From the NCBI GenBank assembly GCA_947167935.1, contig CAMVJU010000003.1:86534-150533 (forward strand): DNA of 64,000 nucleotides, given 5' to 3'. Under the pieces are notes generated by a model. That model searched no databases. It was not told the origin of the DNA and worked only from the letters and a program-made list of their open reading frames with translations. The DNA is from an uncultured Prevotellaceae bacterium (lineage in GTDB: Bacteria; Bacteroidota; Bacteroidia; Bacteroidales; Bacteroidaceae). The position numbers and the translations under genes were made by a program. Positions 1 to 9,054 of this stretch are shown here, piece by piece; positions within the stretch are counted from its first letter, which is position 1, and each line of letters begins with the position of its first letter.

Positions 1-2
1 TC

Positions 3-587
3 ATCCTCGTTTTCAACAAGACTGACCTGCTCGACGATGACCAGCGCCGCTATCAGCAGATGATGGTGCAGCTCTATGAGACCATCGGATACCAATGCCT
101 GCAGGTATCTGCTGCCACGGGTGAGGGCTTCGACCAGCTGACTCCTCTCTTAGAGGGCAAGATAACCCTGCTCAGCGGCAACAGTGGGGTGGGGAAGTCC
201 ACCCTCATCAATCGCCTCGTGCCAGGTGCAAACCTGCGTACTGCTGATCTCAGCGATGCCCACAACATGGGTATGCACACCACCACGTTCAGCGAGATGA
301 TACCTCTTACTTCTCACCTCTCACCTCTCACCTCTTATTTAATTGACACTCCGGGCATCAAGGGCTTCGGCTCTTTCGATATGGAGCCCGAGGAGATTTC
401 CGGCTATTTCAAGGAAATCTTCCGCTTCTCCAAGGACTGCCGTTTCAATAACTGCACCCACACCCACGAGCCGGGCTGTGCCGTGCTGCAGGCTTTGGAA
501 GACCACTACATCGCTCAGAGCCGCTACCAGTCCTATCTCTCGATGCTGCAGGACAAGGACGAAGGCAAGTATCGTGCCGCCTACTGA
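3..587 (+). CDS. rsgA: Ribosome small-subunit-dependent GTPase RsgA (5'-truncated by window edge)
   Basis: Frame open from base 3 ([12 protein letters not shown]); [15 protein letters not shown]-loop, [20 protein letters not shown]-terminal Cys/His zinc site [14 protein letters not shown]. Confidence 0.95.
   Translation: MLVFNKTDLLDDDQRRYQQMMVQLYETIGYQCLQVSAATGEGFDQLTPLLEGKITLLSGNSGVGKSTLINRLVPGANLRTADLSDAHNMGMHTTTFSEMIPLTSHLSPLTSYLIDTPGIKGFGSFDMEPEEISGYFKEIFRFSKDCRFNNCTHTHEPGCAVLQALEDHYIAQSRYQSYLSMLQDKDEGKYRAAY
302..340 (+). repeat. (TCACCTC)n heptamer array in rsgA
   Basis: acctcttacttctcacctctcacctctcacctcttattt; peptide [13 protein letters not shown]. Confidence 0.9.
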
Positions 588-651
588 GCATTTTCTCTTC
601 GCTTCCTTCATCCATGCAATAATTCGGCAACTCATGCGTTATTGATAATGT

Positions 652-2838
652 ATGCGCTGCTGTAGAATCATATTGATCACCATAGCGGTGTTGGCTCTGG
701 CTGCTTGCGGGGCCGACACCGCCATGAAGAAAGGTGACAAGTTTTTCGCCATAGGCGAGTATTATGATGCAGCCAGCTGTTACAAGAAAGCCTACTCGCA
801 GACCAAAGCCAAGGAGAAACCCCTGCGTGGACAGCGTGCCCTGAAGATGGCCGACTGCTATCGTCGTATCAACTTCACCCAGAAAGCCATCGCTGCCTAC
901 AACAATGCCGTTCGCTACAAGCAGGCCGACACCACCGCCCTCTTCAGCCTGGCTCAGCTGCAGCTGAAGAACGGCAGCTATAAGGATGCCGAGAAGACTT
1001 TCCTGCTACTTATCGATAGCTTGGGCACCACGGAAAGAAAACTCACCTCTCTTGTCAATTCTCACACCTCACACCTCTCACCTCTCACTTCCATGACTAT
1101 CACCGGCCTCCAGTCGGCCCGTATGGCACCGCAATGGAAGGCCGAGGCCGACTATTCTGGCTATACGGTGAAGAAGCAGGACATCTTCAACTCCCGCCGT
1201 GCGGAATATTCACCTGCGCTGGTTGGCGACGACAGCGACCAGCTCTATTTCTCTTCGACACGCAATCAGGCCAAGGGCGACGAGGTGAGCGGCATCACCG
1301 GCATGAAGAATGCCGACATCTTCTTCTCGCAGAAGGACGACAAGGGAAAATGGAGTAAGCCGGAGCCTATCGAGAGCGACCTGAACAGCGAGGAGGACGA
1401 GGGGGCCTGCACCTTCTCGGCCGACTTCAAGACAATGTTCCTCACCGTCTGCAAGACCGATCCCAGCTATCCGCGCTATGCTCAGATAGCTACGGCGCAG
1501 CGCAGCGATGCCTCATGGGGAAAGGCTACGGTGCTCGATATCAGCCGTGACACGCTTTCCACATTCGCTCATCCTGCTCCCTCGCCCGATGGCCGCTGGC
1601 TCTATTTCGTCAGCGACATGCCTGGCGGCTTGGGTGGCTACGATATCTGGCGGGCTGAGCTCATTGGCAACAGCATCGCCAGCGTCGAAAATGTGGGCAC
1701 TCCTATCAACACTCCGGGCGATGAAATGTTCCCCACCTTCCGTCCCAATGGCGACCTCTATTTCAGCAGCAACGGACATCCCGGCTTTGGCGGGTTGGAT
1801 ATATATATTGTTAGTGGTGAGAAGTTAGAGGTGAGAGGTGAGAGATTACCTGTCGACTCAAACCAGCTAGACAATTCTCTCACCACTCACCTCTCACCTC
1901 TCACCCCTGAGATTGAACATCCCGGTTCCCCTCTCAACTCTGCCGGCGATGACTTTGGCATGACCTTCGAGGGCCTGCACAACCGAGGCTACTTCAGCTC
2001 GAATCGTGGCGATGCCCGTGGCTGGGACCATATCTATTCCTTCGAGAAGAGCGAGGTGATACAGACCGTGAAGGGCTGGGTCTACGAGCAGGACGGCTAT
2101 GAGTTGCCGCAGGGTCTTGTCTATATGGTGGGCAACGACGGCACGAACAAGAAGATATCTGTGCGTGGCGACGGCTCCTTCGAGGAGGAGATCAAGCCCA
2201 ACGTCAGCTATGTCTTCCTCGGCACCTGTCGCGGCTTCCTCAACCATAAGGAGGAGCTGCGTGTGGAGCCTGTCCTGGAGAGCGAGGAGTATGTGCTGCA
2301 GTTTCCGTTGGCCTCCATCACCGCGCCTGTGCTCATCGACAACATCTTCTTCGACTTCGACAAGGCCACGCTCAGGCCTGAGTCGACGGAGGCCCTCGAC
2401 AAGCTTGTGGAGCTGCTGAACGAGAATGCCAACGTCACCATCGAGCTCAGCTCGCATACCGACAACCGTGGCTCCGACCAGTATAACGAGCGTCTCAGCC
2501 AGCGGCGTGCAGAGAGCGTGGTGAACTACCTCATCGAGCACGGCATCGCTGCCGACCGTCTCTCGCCTAAGGGTTATGGTGAGACGAAGCCGAAGACGAT
2601 CAAGAAGAAGCTGACCGAGAAATACGACTGGCTGAAAGCCGACGATGTGCTGACGCCGGAGTTCATCGAGGCTCTGGGCGACGAGGAGAAGAAGGAAATC
2701 TGCCACCAGCTCAACCGCCGCACCGAGTTCATCGTCCTGCGCACTACCTATGGTATGTATGATGCCGAGGGCAAGGTGAAGCAGCAGCCTGCCAGGCAGC
2801 AGAAAGAGGAACCGCAAGAACAGGAGGACCTATGGTAG
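652..2838 (+). CDS. PorE-like lipoprotein: TPR + PD40/WD40-like propeller + carboxypeptidase-regulatory-like domain + OmpA_C
   Basis: Lipobox LAAC, N-terminal TPR-like helices, repeated SPDGRWLYFVSD/PNGDLYFSSN propeller motifs, OmpA domain FDFDKATLRPES...SSHTDNRGSDQYNERLSQRRAESVVNYL. Confidence 0.8.
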   Translation: MRCCRIILITIAVLALAACGADTAMKKGDKFFAIGEYYDAASCYKKAYSQTKAKEKPLRGQRALKMADCYRRINFTQKAIAAYNNAVRYKQADTTALFSLAQLQLKNGSYKDAEKTFLLLIDSLGTTERKLTSLVNSHTSHLSPLTSMTITGLQSARMAPQWKAEADYSGYTVKKQDIFNSRRAEYSPALVGDDSDQLYFSSTRNQAKGDEVSGITGMKNADIFFSQKDDKGKWSKPEPIESDLNSEEDEGACTFSADFKTMFLTVCKTDPSYPRYAQIATAQRSDASWGKATVLDISRDTLSTFAHPAPSPDGRWLYFVSDMPGGLGGYDIWRAELIGNSIASVENVGTPINTPGDEMFPTFRPNGDLYFSSNGHPGFGGLDIYIVSGEKLEVRGERLPVDSNQLDNSLTTHLSPLTPEIEHPGSPLNSAGDDFGMTFEGLHNRGYFSSNRGDARGWDHIYSFEKSEVIQTVKGWVYEQDGYELPQGLVYMVGNDGTNKKISVRGDGSFEEEIKPNVSYVFLGTCRGFLNHKEELRVEPVLESEEYVLQFPLASITAPVLIDNIFFDFDKATLRPESTEALDKLVELLNENANVTIELSSHTDNRGSDQYNERLSQRRAESVVNYLIEHGIAADRLSPKGYGETKPKTIKKKLTEKYDWLKADDVLTPEFIEALGDEEKKEICHQLNRRTEFIVLRTTYGMYDAEGKVKQQPARQQKEEPQEQEDLW
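1042..1090 (+). repeat. (TCACCTC)n heptamer array in porE-like gene
   Basis: ctcacctctcttgtcaattctcacacctcacacctctcacctctcactt; peptide [17 protein letters not shown]. Confidence 0.9.
1816..1908 (+). repeat. Inverted pair of heptamer arrays (GAGGTGA then TCACCTC) in porE-like gene
   Basis: ggtgagaagttagaggtgagaggtgagag (1816-1844) and tctctcaccactcacctctcacctctcacccc (1875-1906); potential stem-loop. Confidence 0.85.
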
Positions 2839-4139
2839 CATTGCCCGATGAGTTCGTCAGAACGACGCGCCAGCTGATGGGCGAGGAACGCTTCAGCCGC
2901 TATCTCTCCGCTTTCGACGAGCAGCCACCCGTTAGCATCCGCCTCAATCCCATGAAGGTCTCATTGGACTCATTGGCCCCATTGGCCTCATTGACCCAGA
3001 CCGTCCCTTGGTGCCGCAATGCCTACTATCTCTCCGAGCGTCCCAACTTCACTTTCGACCCGCTGCTGCACGCCGGCTGCTACTATGTGCAGGAGGCCGC
3101 CTCGATGTTTCTCGACACCGTGTTGCACCAGCACCTCACACCTCTTACCTCATACCCCTCACCTCTCACCGCCCTCGACCTCTGCGCTGCCCCTGGCGGC
3201 AAGTCCACGCTGTTGAGGAGTGTCCTGCCCGAGGGAAGTGTGCTCTACAGCAACGAGCCTGTGCCCAAGCGTGCCAGCATCCTACTGGAGAACATCACGA
3301 AGTGGGGCTACCCCGACTGCCACGTCACCAACAACTATCCCCGCGACTATGTGCGCTCAGGCCTGAAGTTCGACATCATCCTCTGCGATGTGCCCTGCTC
3401 TGGCGAGGGCATGTTCCGCAAGGACCCGCAGACCATCGGCGAGTGGAGTTCGCAGAACGTAGAGAAATGCTGGCGACTGCAGCGCGACATCGTCAGCGAC
3501 GCGTGGGCCTGTCTCAACGACGGCGGCTTGCTCATCTACAGCACGTGTACCTTCAATACAAAAGAAAACGAGGAGAATATCCGTTGGATACTCGACACCT
3601 TCGATGCTGAGCTGCTGCCCGTAGACACTGAGGCTGATTGGGGCATCATCGGCTCCTTGCTGCCAGGCTTCCACGGGCCCGTCTATCGCTTCATCCCCGG
3701 CATCACCCGCAGCGAGGGCCTCTTCATGGCAGTCGTGAGAAAGAGGAGAGAGGCAAGAGGAGAGAGAAGAGAGAATGGTGGAAAGAAAAGAGAGGAAAAA
3801 GAAAAGAGGAAAGAGAATGGTGGAAAGAGAAGAGAGGGAAAAGGAAAGAGGAAAGAGAATGGCTTGAGAATTCTCACTCCACCCTCCATCACAAATGTCT
3901 CACCTCACACCTCTCACCTCACACCTCAAATAAGCCTTTCCTACCCTCAGGCCATCAGCTATCTGCAGCGTCAGGCCCTCCAGCTTCCTCCCGACACGCC
4001 GCTTGGGCTTGTGCAGGTGTGCTATCAGGGTTATCCGCTTGGAATGGTGAAGAATCTCGGCACCCGTGCCAACAATCTCTATCCCAAGGAGTGGGCCATC
4101 AAGTCCACCCACGCCCCTTTAGAGACTGTCACGCTTTAA
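2832..4139 (+). CDS. NOL1/NOP2/Sun family rRNA (cytosine-C5) methyltransferase, RsmF-like with C-terminal PUA-like region
   Basis: LDLCAAPGGKSTLL SAM motif, DVPCSGEGMFRKDP, STCTFNTKENEE; C-terminal GYPLGMVKNLGTRANNLYPKEWAIK. Confidence 0.93.
   Translation: MVALPDEFVRTTRQLMGEERFSRYLSAFDEQPPVSIRLNPMKVSLDSLAPLASLTQTVPWCRNAYYLSERPNFTFDPLLHAGCYYVQEAASMFLDTVLHQHLTPLTSYPSPLTALDLCAAPGGKSTLLRSVLPEGSVLYSNEPVPKRASILLENITKWGYPDCHVTNNYPRDYVRSGLKFDIILCDVPCSGEGMFRKDPQTIGEWSSQNVEKCWRLQRDIVSDAWACLNDGGLLIYSTCTFNTKENEENIRWILDTFDAELLPVDTEADWGIIGSLLPGFHGPVYRFIPGITRSEGLFMAVVRKRREARGERRENGGKKREEKEKRKENGGKRREGKGKRKENGLRILTPPSITNVSPHTSHLTPQISLSYPQAISYLQRQALQLPPDTPLGLVQVCYQGYPLGMVKNLGTRANNLYPKEWAIKSTHAPLETVTL
2962..2997 (+). 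repeat. 4 x 9-bp tandem repeat (TCATTGGCC consensus) inside the rsmF-like gene
   Basis: tcattggac tcattggcc ccattggcc tcattgacc; encodes SLDSLAPLASLT. Confidence 0.85.
3132..3170 (+). repeat. Degenerate (TCACCTC)n array directly before the SAM-binding motif of the rsmF-like gene
   Basis: cacctcacacctcttacctcatacccctcacctctcacc; peptide HLTPLTSYPSPLT. Confidence 0.85.
3770..3853 (+). repeat. 2 x 42-bp purine-rich tandem repeat in rsmF-like linker (approximate bounds)
   Basis: gagaatggtggaaagaaaagagaggaaaaagaaaagaggaaa followed by a near-identical copy; peptide ENGGKKREEKEKRK / ENGGKRREGKGKRK. Confidence 0.85.
3870..3928 (+). repeat. (TCACCTC)n-type array in rsmF-like linker
   Basis: ttctcactcc...gtctcacctcacacctctcacctcacacctca; peptide SPHTSHLTPQ. 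Confidence 0.8.
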
Positions 4140-4186
4140 ACACATTCCACTTGACATCCTTTCCGTTGAACTCTACAACAATTTAT

Positions 4187-4249
4187 GGAGGCTCCGGAGA
4201 AAAATTTGGAGGCTCCACAGAAAAATTTGGAGGCTCCACAGCAAATTTT
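4187..4249. repeat. 3 x 21-bp tandem repeat, GGAGGCTCC family (locus 1)
   Basis: ggaggctccggagaaaaattt / ggaggctccacagaaaaattt / ggaggctccacagcaaatttt. Confidence 0.9.
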
Positions 4250-4262
4250 AGAGGTTATCTTC

Positions 4263-5729
4263 CTATTTCTTTTTGACTGGATCGCATGTGAGGCCGCAGC
4301 CCAGCTTCTTGAATATCTTGCGGTCTACCTCGCTGAGCATCACGGTGCTGTGCACCTGGCAATGGCGCAGACGGGGTAGCTGCTCCAGGGCGTGGCGGCA
4401 TTGCTCGTCATCGTTGGAGAGCACGCTGAGGGCTACCAGCACCTCGTCGGTGTGCAGACGCGGATTTCTGGCGCCCAGATATTCGGTCTTCGTCTTCTGA
4501 ACGGGCTCGATGAGGCTCTGCGGGATGAGCTTGGCATCGTGGTCGATGCCAGCGAGATGCTTGGTGACATTGAGCAGCAAGGCTGCTGAACAGCCTAGCA
4601 GGGGCGACGACTTGGCCGTGATAATGGTGCCGTCGTCGAGCTCCATGGCGGCGGCGGTGTGTCCGCTCAGCTCCTTCTTGGCAGCAGCAGCCACGGTGAC
4701 GCGACGGTAGGCGGTGGTGATCTTCGCCTGATTGAAGAGCATGAGTATCTTGTTCACCTCGCTCTCGTTGTCGGCACCCTCGGCCATCTTGTTCGTCGCA
4801 TCGTAATAGCGGCGGATAATCTCCTCGCGGGAGGCGTTGCAGCACACCTCGTCGTTGCTGATGCAGAAGCCCACCATGTTGACCCCCATGTCGGTAGGCG
4901 ACTTATAGGGACTGCCGCCATAGATGCCCTCGAAGAGTGCGTTGAGCACGGGGAAGATTTCGATGTCGCGGTTGTAGTTGACGGCAATCTTATCATAGGC
5001 CTCGAGGTGGAACGGGTCGATCATGTTCACGTCGTTGAGGTCGGCGGTGGCAGCTTCGTAGGCAATGTTTACAGGATGCTTCAGCGGCAGGTTCCACACG
5101 GGGAAGGTCTCGAACTTGGCGTAGCCGGCACGGATGCCGCGCTTGTTCTCGTTGTAGAGCTGGCTGAGGCAGACGGCCATCTTGCCGCTTCCAGGACCGG
5201 GAGCAGTTACGATGACGAGCTCGCGAGAGGTCTCCACATAGTCGTTCTTGCCGAAGCCCTCGTCGCTGGCTATCAGTTCAACATTGTGAGGATAGCCGTC
5301 GATCAGATAGTGTACGTAGGAACGGATGCCGAGACGCTCCAGACGATGGCGGAATTGGTCGGCGGCGTGCTGGCCGTTGTAATGGGTGATGACGACCGAG
5401 CCCACCATGAACTGTCGATTCATAAACTCCTCACGCAGGCGGAGCACGTCTTCGTCGTAGGTGATGCCGAGGTCGGCGCGAATCTTATTTTTCTCGATGT
5501 CCTCAGCGTTGACCACAATCACAATCTCGATGCTGTCGCGCAGCTGGGCTAGCATCCGCAGCTTCGAGTCGGGCTTGAAACCTGGCAAGACGCGCGATGC
5601 ATGGTGGTCGTCGAAGAGCTTGCCGCCTAGCTCCATGTAAAGCTTGCCGTCAAACTGTGCGATGCGCTCGCGGATGTGCTCTGACTGTATCTTCAGATAC
5701 TTCTCGTTGTCGAATCCTATCTTCTGCAT
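4263..5729 (-). CDS. DUF1846 family protein
   Basis: Full-length ORF MQKIGFDNEKYLKIQSEHIRERIAQFDGKLYMELGGKLFDDHHASRVLPGF, characteristic of DUF1846. Confidence 0.85.
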   Translation of the reverse strand: MQKIGFDNEKYLKIQSEHIRERIAQFDGKLYMELGGKLFDDHHASRVLPGFKPDSKLRMLAQLRDSIEIVIVVNAEDIEKNKIRADLGITYDEDVLRLREEFMNRQFMVGSVVITHYNGQHAADQFRHRLERLGIRSYVHYLIDGYPHNVELIASDEGFGKNDYVETSRELVIVTAPGPGSGKMAVCLSQLYNENKRGIRAGYAKFETFPVWNLPLKHPVNIAYEAATADLNDVNMIDPFHLEAYDKIAVNYNRDIEIFPVLNALFEGIYGGSPYKSPTDMGVNMVGFCISNDEVCCNASREEIIRRYYDATNKMAEGADNESEVNKILMLFNQAKITTAYRRVTVAAAAKKELSGHTAAAMELDDGTIITAKSSPLLGCSAALLLNVTKHLAGIDHDAKLIPQSLIEPVQKTKTEYLGARNPRLHTDEVLVALSVLSNDDEQCRHALEQLPRLRHCQVHSTVMLSEVDRKIFKKLGCGLTCDPVKKK

Positions 5730-5885
5730 AATTTAAAAATGTACGCGCGAGGACGTCCTCTCGTAAAACAAAGTGCAAAGTTACAATATTTTTCCGAAAA
5801 ACGTGGCTTCCCTTCCAAAAAAATATCAAAGTTCCGTAGGAAACTGACGGCTGTTTGTGAAAAAAGGTGTAACTTTGCTGCCGAA

Positions 5886-6446
5886 ATGATGAAGAAGATT
5901 ATTTTTTTGTTTTGTCTGCTGACGACGTTGAATGTCAGCGCGCAACAGCAGCACAGTGATGCTGTGGACGATGTGTTGCAGCATGTGCCTATGGCTGCCG
6001 TTTATGGATTGAGGGTATGTGGCGTGCAGAGCGACTCACAGTCGTGGACGGAGTTTCTGGCCACATCGGCCTCTGCCTATATCTTGAGTGCCGGTACAGC
6101 GTATGTGCTCAAACATTCATGCAACGAGTTGCGTCCTGACAAGAGCGATCGTCGATCGCTGCCTTCAGGACACGCCACTTTTGCCTTTGCAGGTGCCACC
6201 GTGCTGATGCATGAATACGGGCACCTGTCGCCCTGGATTACTGTTGGAGGCTATACGCTCGCCACGCTTGTCTCAGCCGACCGTGTGCGTCTGGACCGTC
6301 ATTATGTGCACGATGTGTGTGCTGGTGCTGCCATCGGCATCGGCGCTACCGAGCTGACCTACTGGCTGAAACGTAAGTTCATAAAGAACCGCAACATCGA
6401 TGTCAGCTTCAATGGCTTCCAGTTCGATGTTGCGGTGAGATGGTGA
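5886..6446 (+). CDS. PAP2-family phosphatase, secreted/membrane
   Basis: Signal peptide MMKKIIFLFCLLTTLNVSAQ; LPSGHATFAF and RLDRHYVHDV motifs; TAACTTTG element just upstream. Confidence 0.85.
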   Translation: MMKKIIFLFCLLTTLNVSAQQQHSDAVDDVLQHVPMAAVYGLRVCGVQSDSQSWTEFLATSASAYILSAGTAYVLKHSCNELRPDKSDRRSLPSGHATFAFAGATVLMHEYGHLSPWITVGGYTLATLVSADRVRLDRHYVHDVCAGAAIGIGATELTYWLKRKFIKNRNIDVSFNGFQFDVAVRW

Positions 6447-6470
6447 TTTCCAATCTCTGATAGCTAAGTG

Positions 6471-6941
6471 CTAGAATTTTGCCATCTTAATGGCTACGAT
6501 GGCGCACTCGTCGCCTTTGTTTCCCAAACGACCGCCAGCACGGTCGCGAGCCTGCTGCATGTCGTTGGTGGTGAGTAGTCCGTAGATGACGGGGATGTTG
6601 CTCGTGGCGTTCAAACGTGCTATTCCTGCAGTAACACCCTGACAGATGTAGTCGAAATGGGGCGTCTCGCCGCGAATGACAGAGCCGAGGATGATAACGG
6701 CATCGTAGCCGTCGTTCAGCGTCATCTGGTGTGCACCATAGATCAGCTCGAAGGAGCCGGGCACGCGCTTCACGTGAATGTTCTCAGGTAGTGCGCCGTG
6801 TTTTTCCAGAGTATTGACACAGCCGTCGAGCAGTGCACCGGTAATCCCAGGATTCCATTCGGCCACAACAATGCCGAAAATCATGTTCGACGCATCGGGT
6901 ACGCTCTGCGCGTCGTAGGCTGACAGGTTGCTTGTTGCCAT
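6471..6941 (-). CDS. ribH: 6,7-dimethyl-8-ribityllumazine synthase
   Basis: [42 protein letters not shown]-type motif. Confidence 0.95.
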   Translation of the reverse strand: MATSNLSAYDAQSVPDASNMIFGIVVAEWNPGITGALLDGCVNTLEKHGALPENIHVKRVPGSFELIYGAHQMTLNDGYDAVIILGSVIRGETPHFDYICQGVTAGIARLNATSNIPVIYGLLTTNDMQQARDRAGGRLGNKGDECAIVAIKMAKF

Positions 6942-6943
6942 CT

Positions 6944-6973
6944 TAGAGGTGAGTGGTGTGAAGTGAGAGGTGT
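6944..6973. repeat. Heptamer array (GAGGTGA on + strand), intergenic
   Basis: ttagaggtgagtggtgtgaagtgagaggtg between ribH and a TPR gene. Confidence 0.75.
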
Positions 6974-6980
6974 AAAACCC

Positions 6981-7727
6981 TTACTGCGACAGGCGCTCAA
7001 TGTATTCGTCGATGATGTCGACGTAATAGGATGACTGAGAAATGCCGCTGATACCCTTGGCACGCTCATACTGCTTCACCTTCTTATACATCTCCAGTGC
7101 CTCATTCTTCTTGCCCTGAGCCTCCAGGATCTCACCGGCCTGAATGTAGTAGATAGGACTCTGCAGGATATTGTCGGCCTTCTCGCCAGCCTGCTGCAGG
7201 GCTTTCACAGCTTCGTCCAGCTTGTTCACATGAGCGTAGGCGTTGCCAAGAGCAGCACGTGCTGCAGGCGAGATGAGCAGGTCGCCGGCATCGTCAAACT
7301 TCTCCAGATACTTCACGGCCTCTTCCCACTTGTCCATGTGAGCATAGCACAGACCGGCATAGAGGTTGGCCACGTTGCCGGCAGGTGTTGAAGAATACTC
7401 GTCGGCAATCTTCAGGAAGCCCATGCTCTTCGTAGCGCTGTCGCCATTGAGAGCTGCAAGATAGTTCTGTTCGCTGAAGTCGTTCATGCCGTTCATCAGT
7501 GCCTCCTCGGCGTTGTACATGCTTGTCTGGGGCACGACGGATGCCGTCTGGGCCTCACGCAGCTTGGCAGCCTTGTGGTTGTTCCAGAAAACGATACCAA
7601 CAATGATAGCCACGATAGCGATGACGCCGCCGATGATCAGGTTCTTGTACTTGAGGATGAAATCCTCTTTCTTGTTCAGGGCCGGCTGAGTCTCAGCGTT
7701 GGCCTTTTTTGCAATTTTTTCTGCCAT
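6981..7727 (-). CDS. Tetratricopeptide-repeat membrane protein (YfgM/UPF0070-like)
   Basis: Single TM segment NLIIGGVIAIVAIIVGIVFW plus TPR-like helices. Confidence 0.75.
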   Translation of the reverse strand: MAEKIAKKANAETQPALNKKEDFILKYKNLIIGGVIAIVAIIVGIVFWNNHKAAKLREAQTASVVPQTSMYNAEEALMNGMNDFSEQNYLAALNGDSATKSMGFLKIADEYSSTPAGNVANLYAGLCYAHMDKWEEAVKYLEKFDDAGDLLISPAARAALGNAYAHVNKLDEAVKALQQAGEKADNILQSPIYYIQAGEILEAQGKKNEALEMYKKVKQYERAKGISGISQSSYYVDIIDEYIERLSQ

Positions 7728-7828
7728 TATGTGTTTTATTTTATTCTGTTTTCTTCTTAGGAAATTCGATTTGCGGGCGCAAAATTACTGAAAATCTCGC
7801 AGATAGTGAAATTTATTTCCCACTTTTT

Positions 7829-7859
7829 TTGCTTTTCAGCCCTAAAAGCTGTAAATTTG
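7829..7859 (+). promoter_or_regulatory. Bacteroidota-type promoter upstream of recF
   Basis: TTG (7829-7831) - 20 bp - TAAATTTG (7852-7859). Confidence 0.65.
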
Positions 7860-7869
7860 CACAAAATTT

Positions 7870-9054
7870 ATGGTTTTAGAGCAACTTTCCATCGTCAATT
7901 ACAAGAATATTGAGGGAGCCACGCTGTCTTTCTCGCCCAAAATCAACTGCTTCATCGGCAACAACGGGGCAGGGAAAACCAACGTGCTCGATGCTGTCTA
8001 CTTCCTCAGTTTCTGCCATTCTGCCAACGGCAATCAGGACGCTCTCGCCATCCGGCATCATGAGGAGTTCTTTGTGATTGAGGGGAGCTATTCTTCCTTT
8101 TCCAACTTCTCACCTCTCACCTCTCCGCTCGGCTCTGCCGCTTCGCTCGTCGAAGAACCCTCACCCTTGAAAGTGTTCTGCGGCATGAAAAAGGGGCAGA
8201 AGAAGCATTTCAAACGTAATGGAAAGGAATATCAGCGCCTGTCTGAGCATATCGGGCTCATCCCATTGGTGATGGTGTCGCCTGCCGATATGCTGCTGAT
8301 TGAGGGCAGCAGCGAGGAGCGCCGTCGCCTGATGGATTTGACCATTGCCCAATGCAATCGGCCTTATATCAACGCGCTGAACCGCTACAACAAAGCCTTG
8401 CAGCAGCGTAATGCCCTATTGCGTGACGAGGACCATGAGCCTGATGCTCAGCTAATGGAATTGTTGGAGGAGGAAATGGCACGTCAGGGCGAGGAGGTGT
8501 CGGCCTGTCGCAGCGCTTTTGTCGAAGAGCTGACGCCAGCCTTCCAGCAATTTTATAATACGGTGAGCGATGGCCATGAGCAGGTGTCGCTCAGTTATGT
8601 GTCTCATTGTCAGCGAGGTCCACTGCTCGATGTTATCCGTCGCGACCGTATGAAAGACCGCGCTGTGGGCTATTCCTTGCACGGCATCCATCGTGATGAG
8701 CTTGAGATTCTCATTGACGGACATCTTATGCGCCGTGAGGGCAGTCAAGGACAGCAGAAGACTTTTGTGATAGCCCTGAAACTGGCTCAATATGAATATT
8801 TAAAGAGGAGTGAGGCGAGAGGAGAGGGAAAAGAGGAGAGTGACCTGCCGTTGCTGCTGCTCGACGATATCTTCGACAAGCTCGACGCACATCGTGTGGA
8901 GCAGATTATCCGTTTGGTGGCCAGTCAGCAGTTTGGTCAGATTTTCATCACCGATACCAACCGTGAGCACTTAGACCAAATCCTCTCGCATGGAGACTGT
9001 GACTACCGCCTCTTCCATGTTTCTGACGGAAAAATAGAAGGAACGAATGTTTAA
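7870..9054 (+). CDS. recF: DNA replication/repair protein RecF
   Basis: FIGNNGAGKTNVLDAVYFLSF Walker A, MVSPADMLLIEGSSEERRRLMD, LLLLDDIFDKLDAHRVEQI. Confidence 0.97.
   Translation: MVLEQLSIVNYKNIEGATLSFSPKINCFIGNNGAGKTNVLDAVYFLSFCHSANGNQDALAIRHHEEFFVIEGSYSSFSNFSPLTSPLGSAASLVEEPSPLKVFCGMKKGQKKHFKRNGKEYQRLSEHIGLIPLVMVSPADMLLIEGSSEERRRLMDLTIAQCNRPYINALNRYNKALQQRNALLRDEDHEPDAQLMELLEEEMARQGEEVSACRSAFVEELTPAFQQFYNTVSDGHEQVSLSYVSHCQRGPLLDVIRRDRMKDRAVGYSLHGIHRDELEILIDGHLMRREGSQGQQKTFVIALKLAQYEYLKRSEARGEGKEESDLPLLLLDDIFDKLDAHRVEQIIRLVASQQFGQIFITDTNREHLDQILSHGDCDYRLFHVSDGKIEGTNV
8106..8166 (+). repeat. (TCACCTC)n array plus adjoining extra insert in recF
   Basis: cttctcacctctcacctctccgctcggctctgccgcttcgctcgtcgaagaaccctcaccc; peptide FSPLTSPLGSAASLVEEPSP. 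Confidence 0.8.

Noticed and set aside
4187-4249. Possible CRISPR array
   Set aside because: Repeats are directly adjacent at 21 bp with no unique spacers and no cas genes in the window.
4185-4379. Short + strand ORF MEAPEKNLEAPQKNLEAPQQILEV
   Set aside because: Heptad pattern arises because 21 bp equals 7 codons; it runs antisense into the DUF1846 gene, and no clear RBS or promoter is seen.
4659-5552. 297-aa + strand ORF opposite DUF1846 gene
   Set aside because: Antisense artefact; the minus-strand product has clear family features.
8808-8845. Purine-rich segment in recF (SEARGEGKEESD) as a GAGGTGA array
   Set aside because: Too degenerate to assign to the heptamer family with confidence; could be an ordinary acidic loop.
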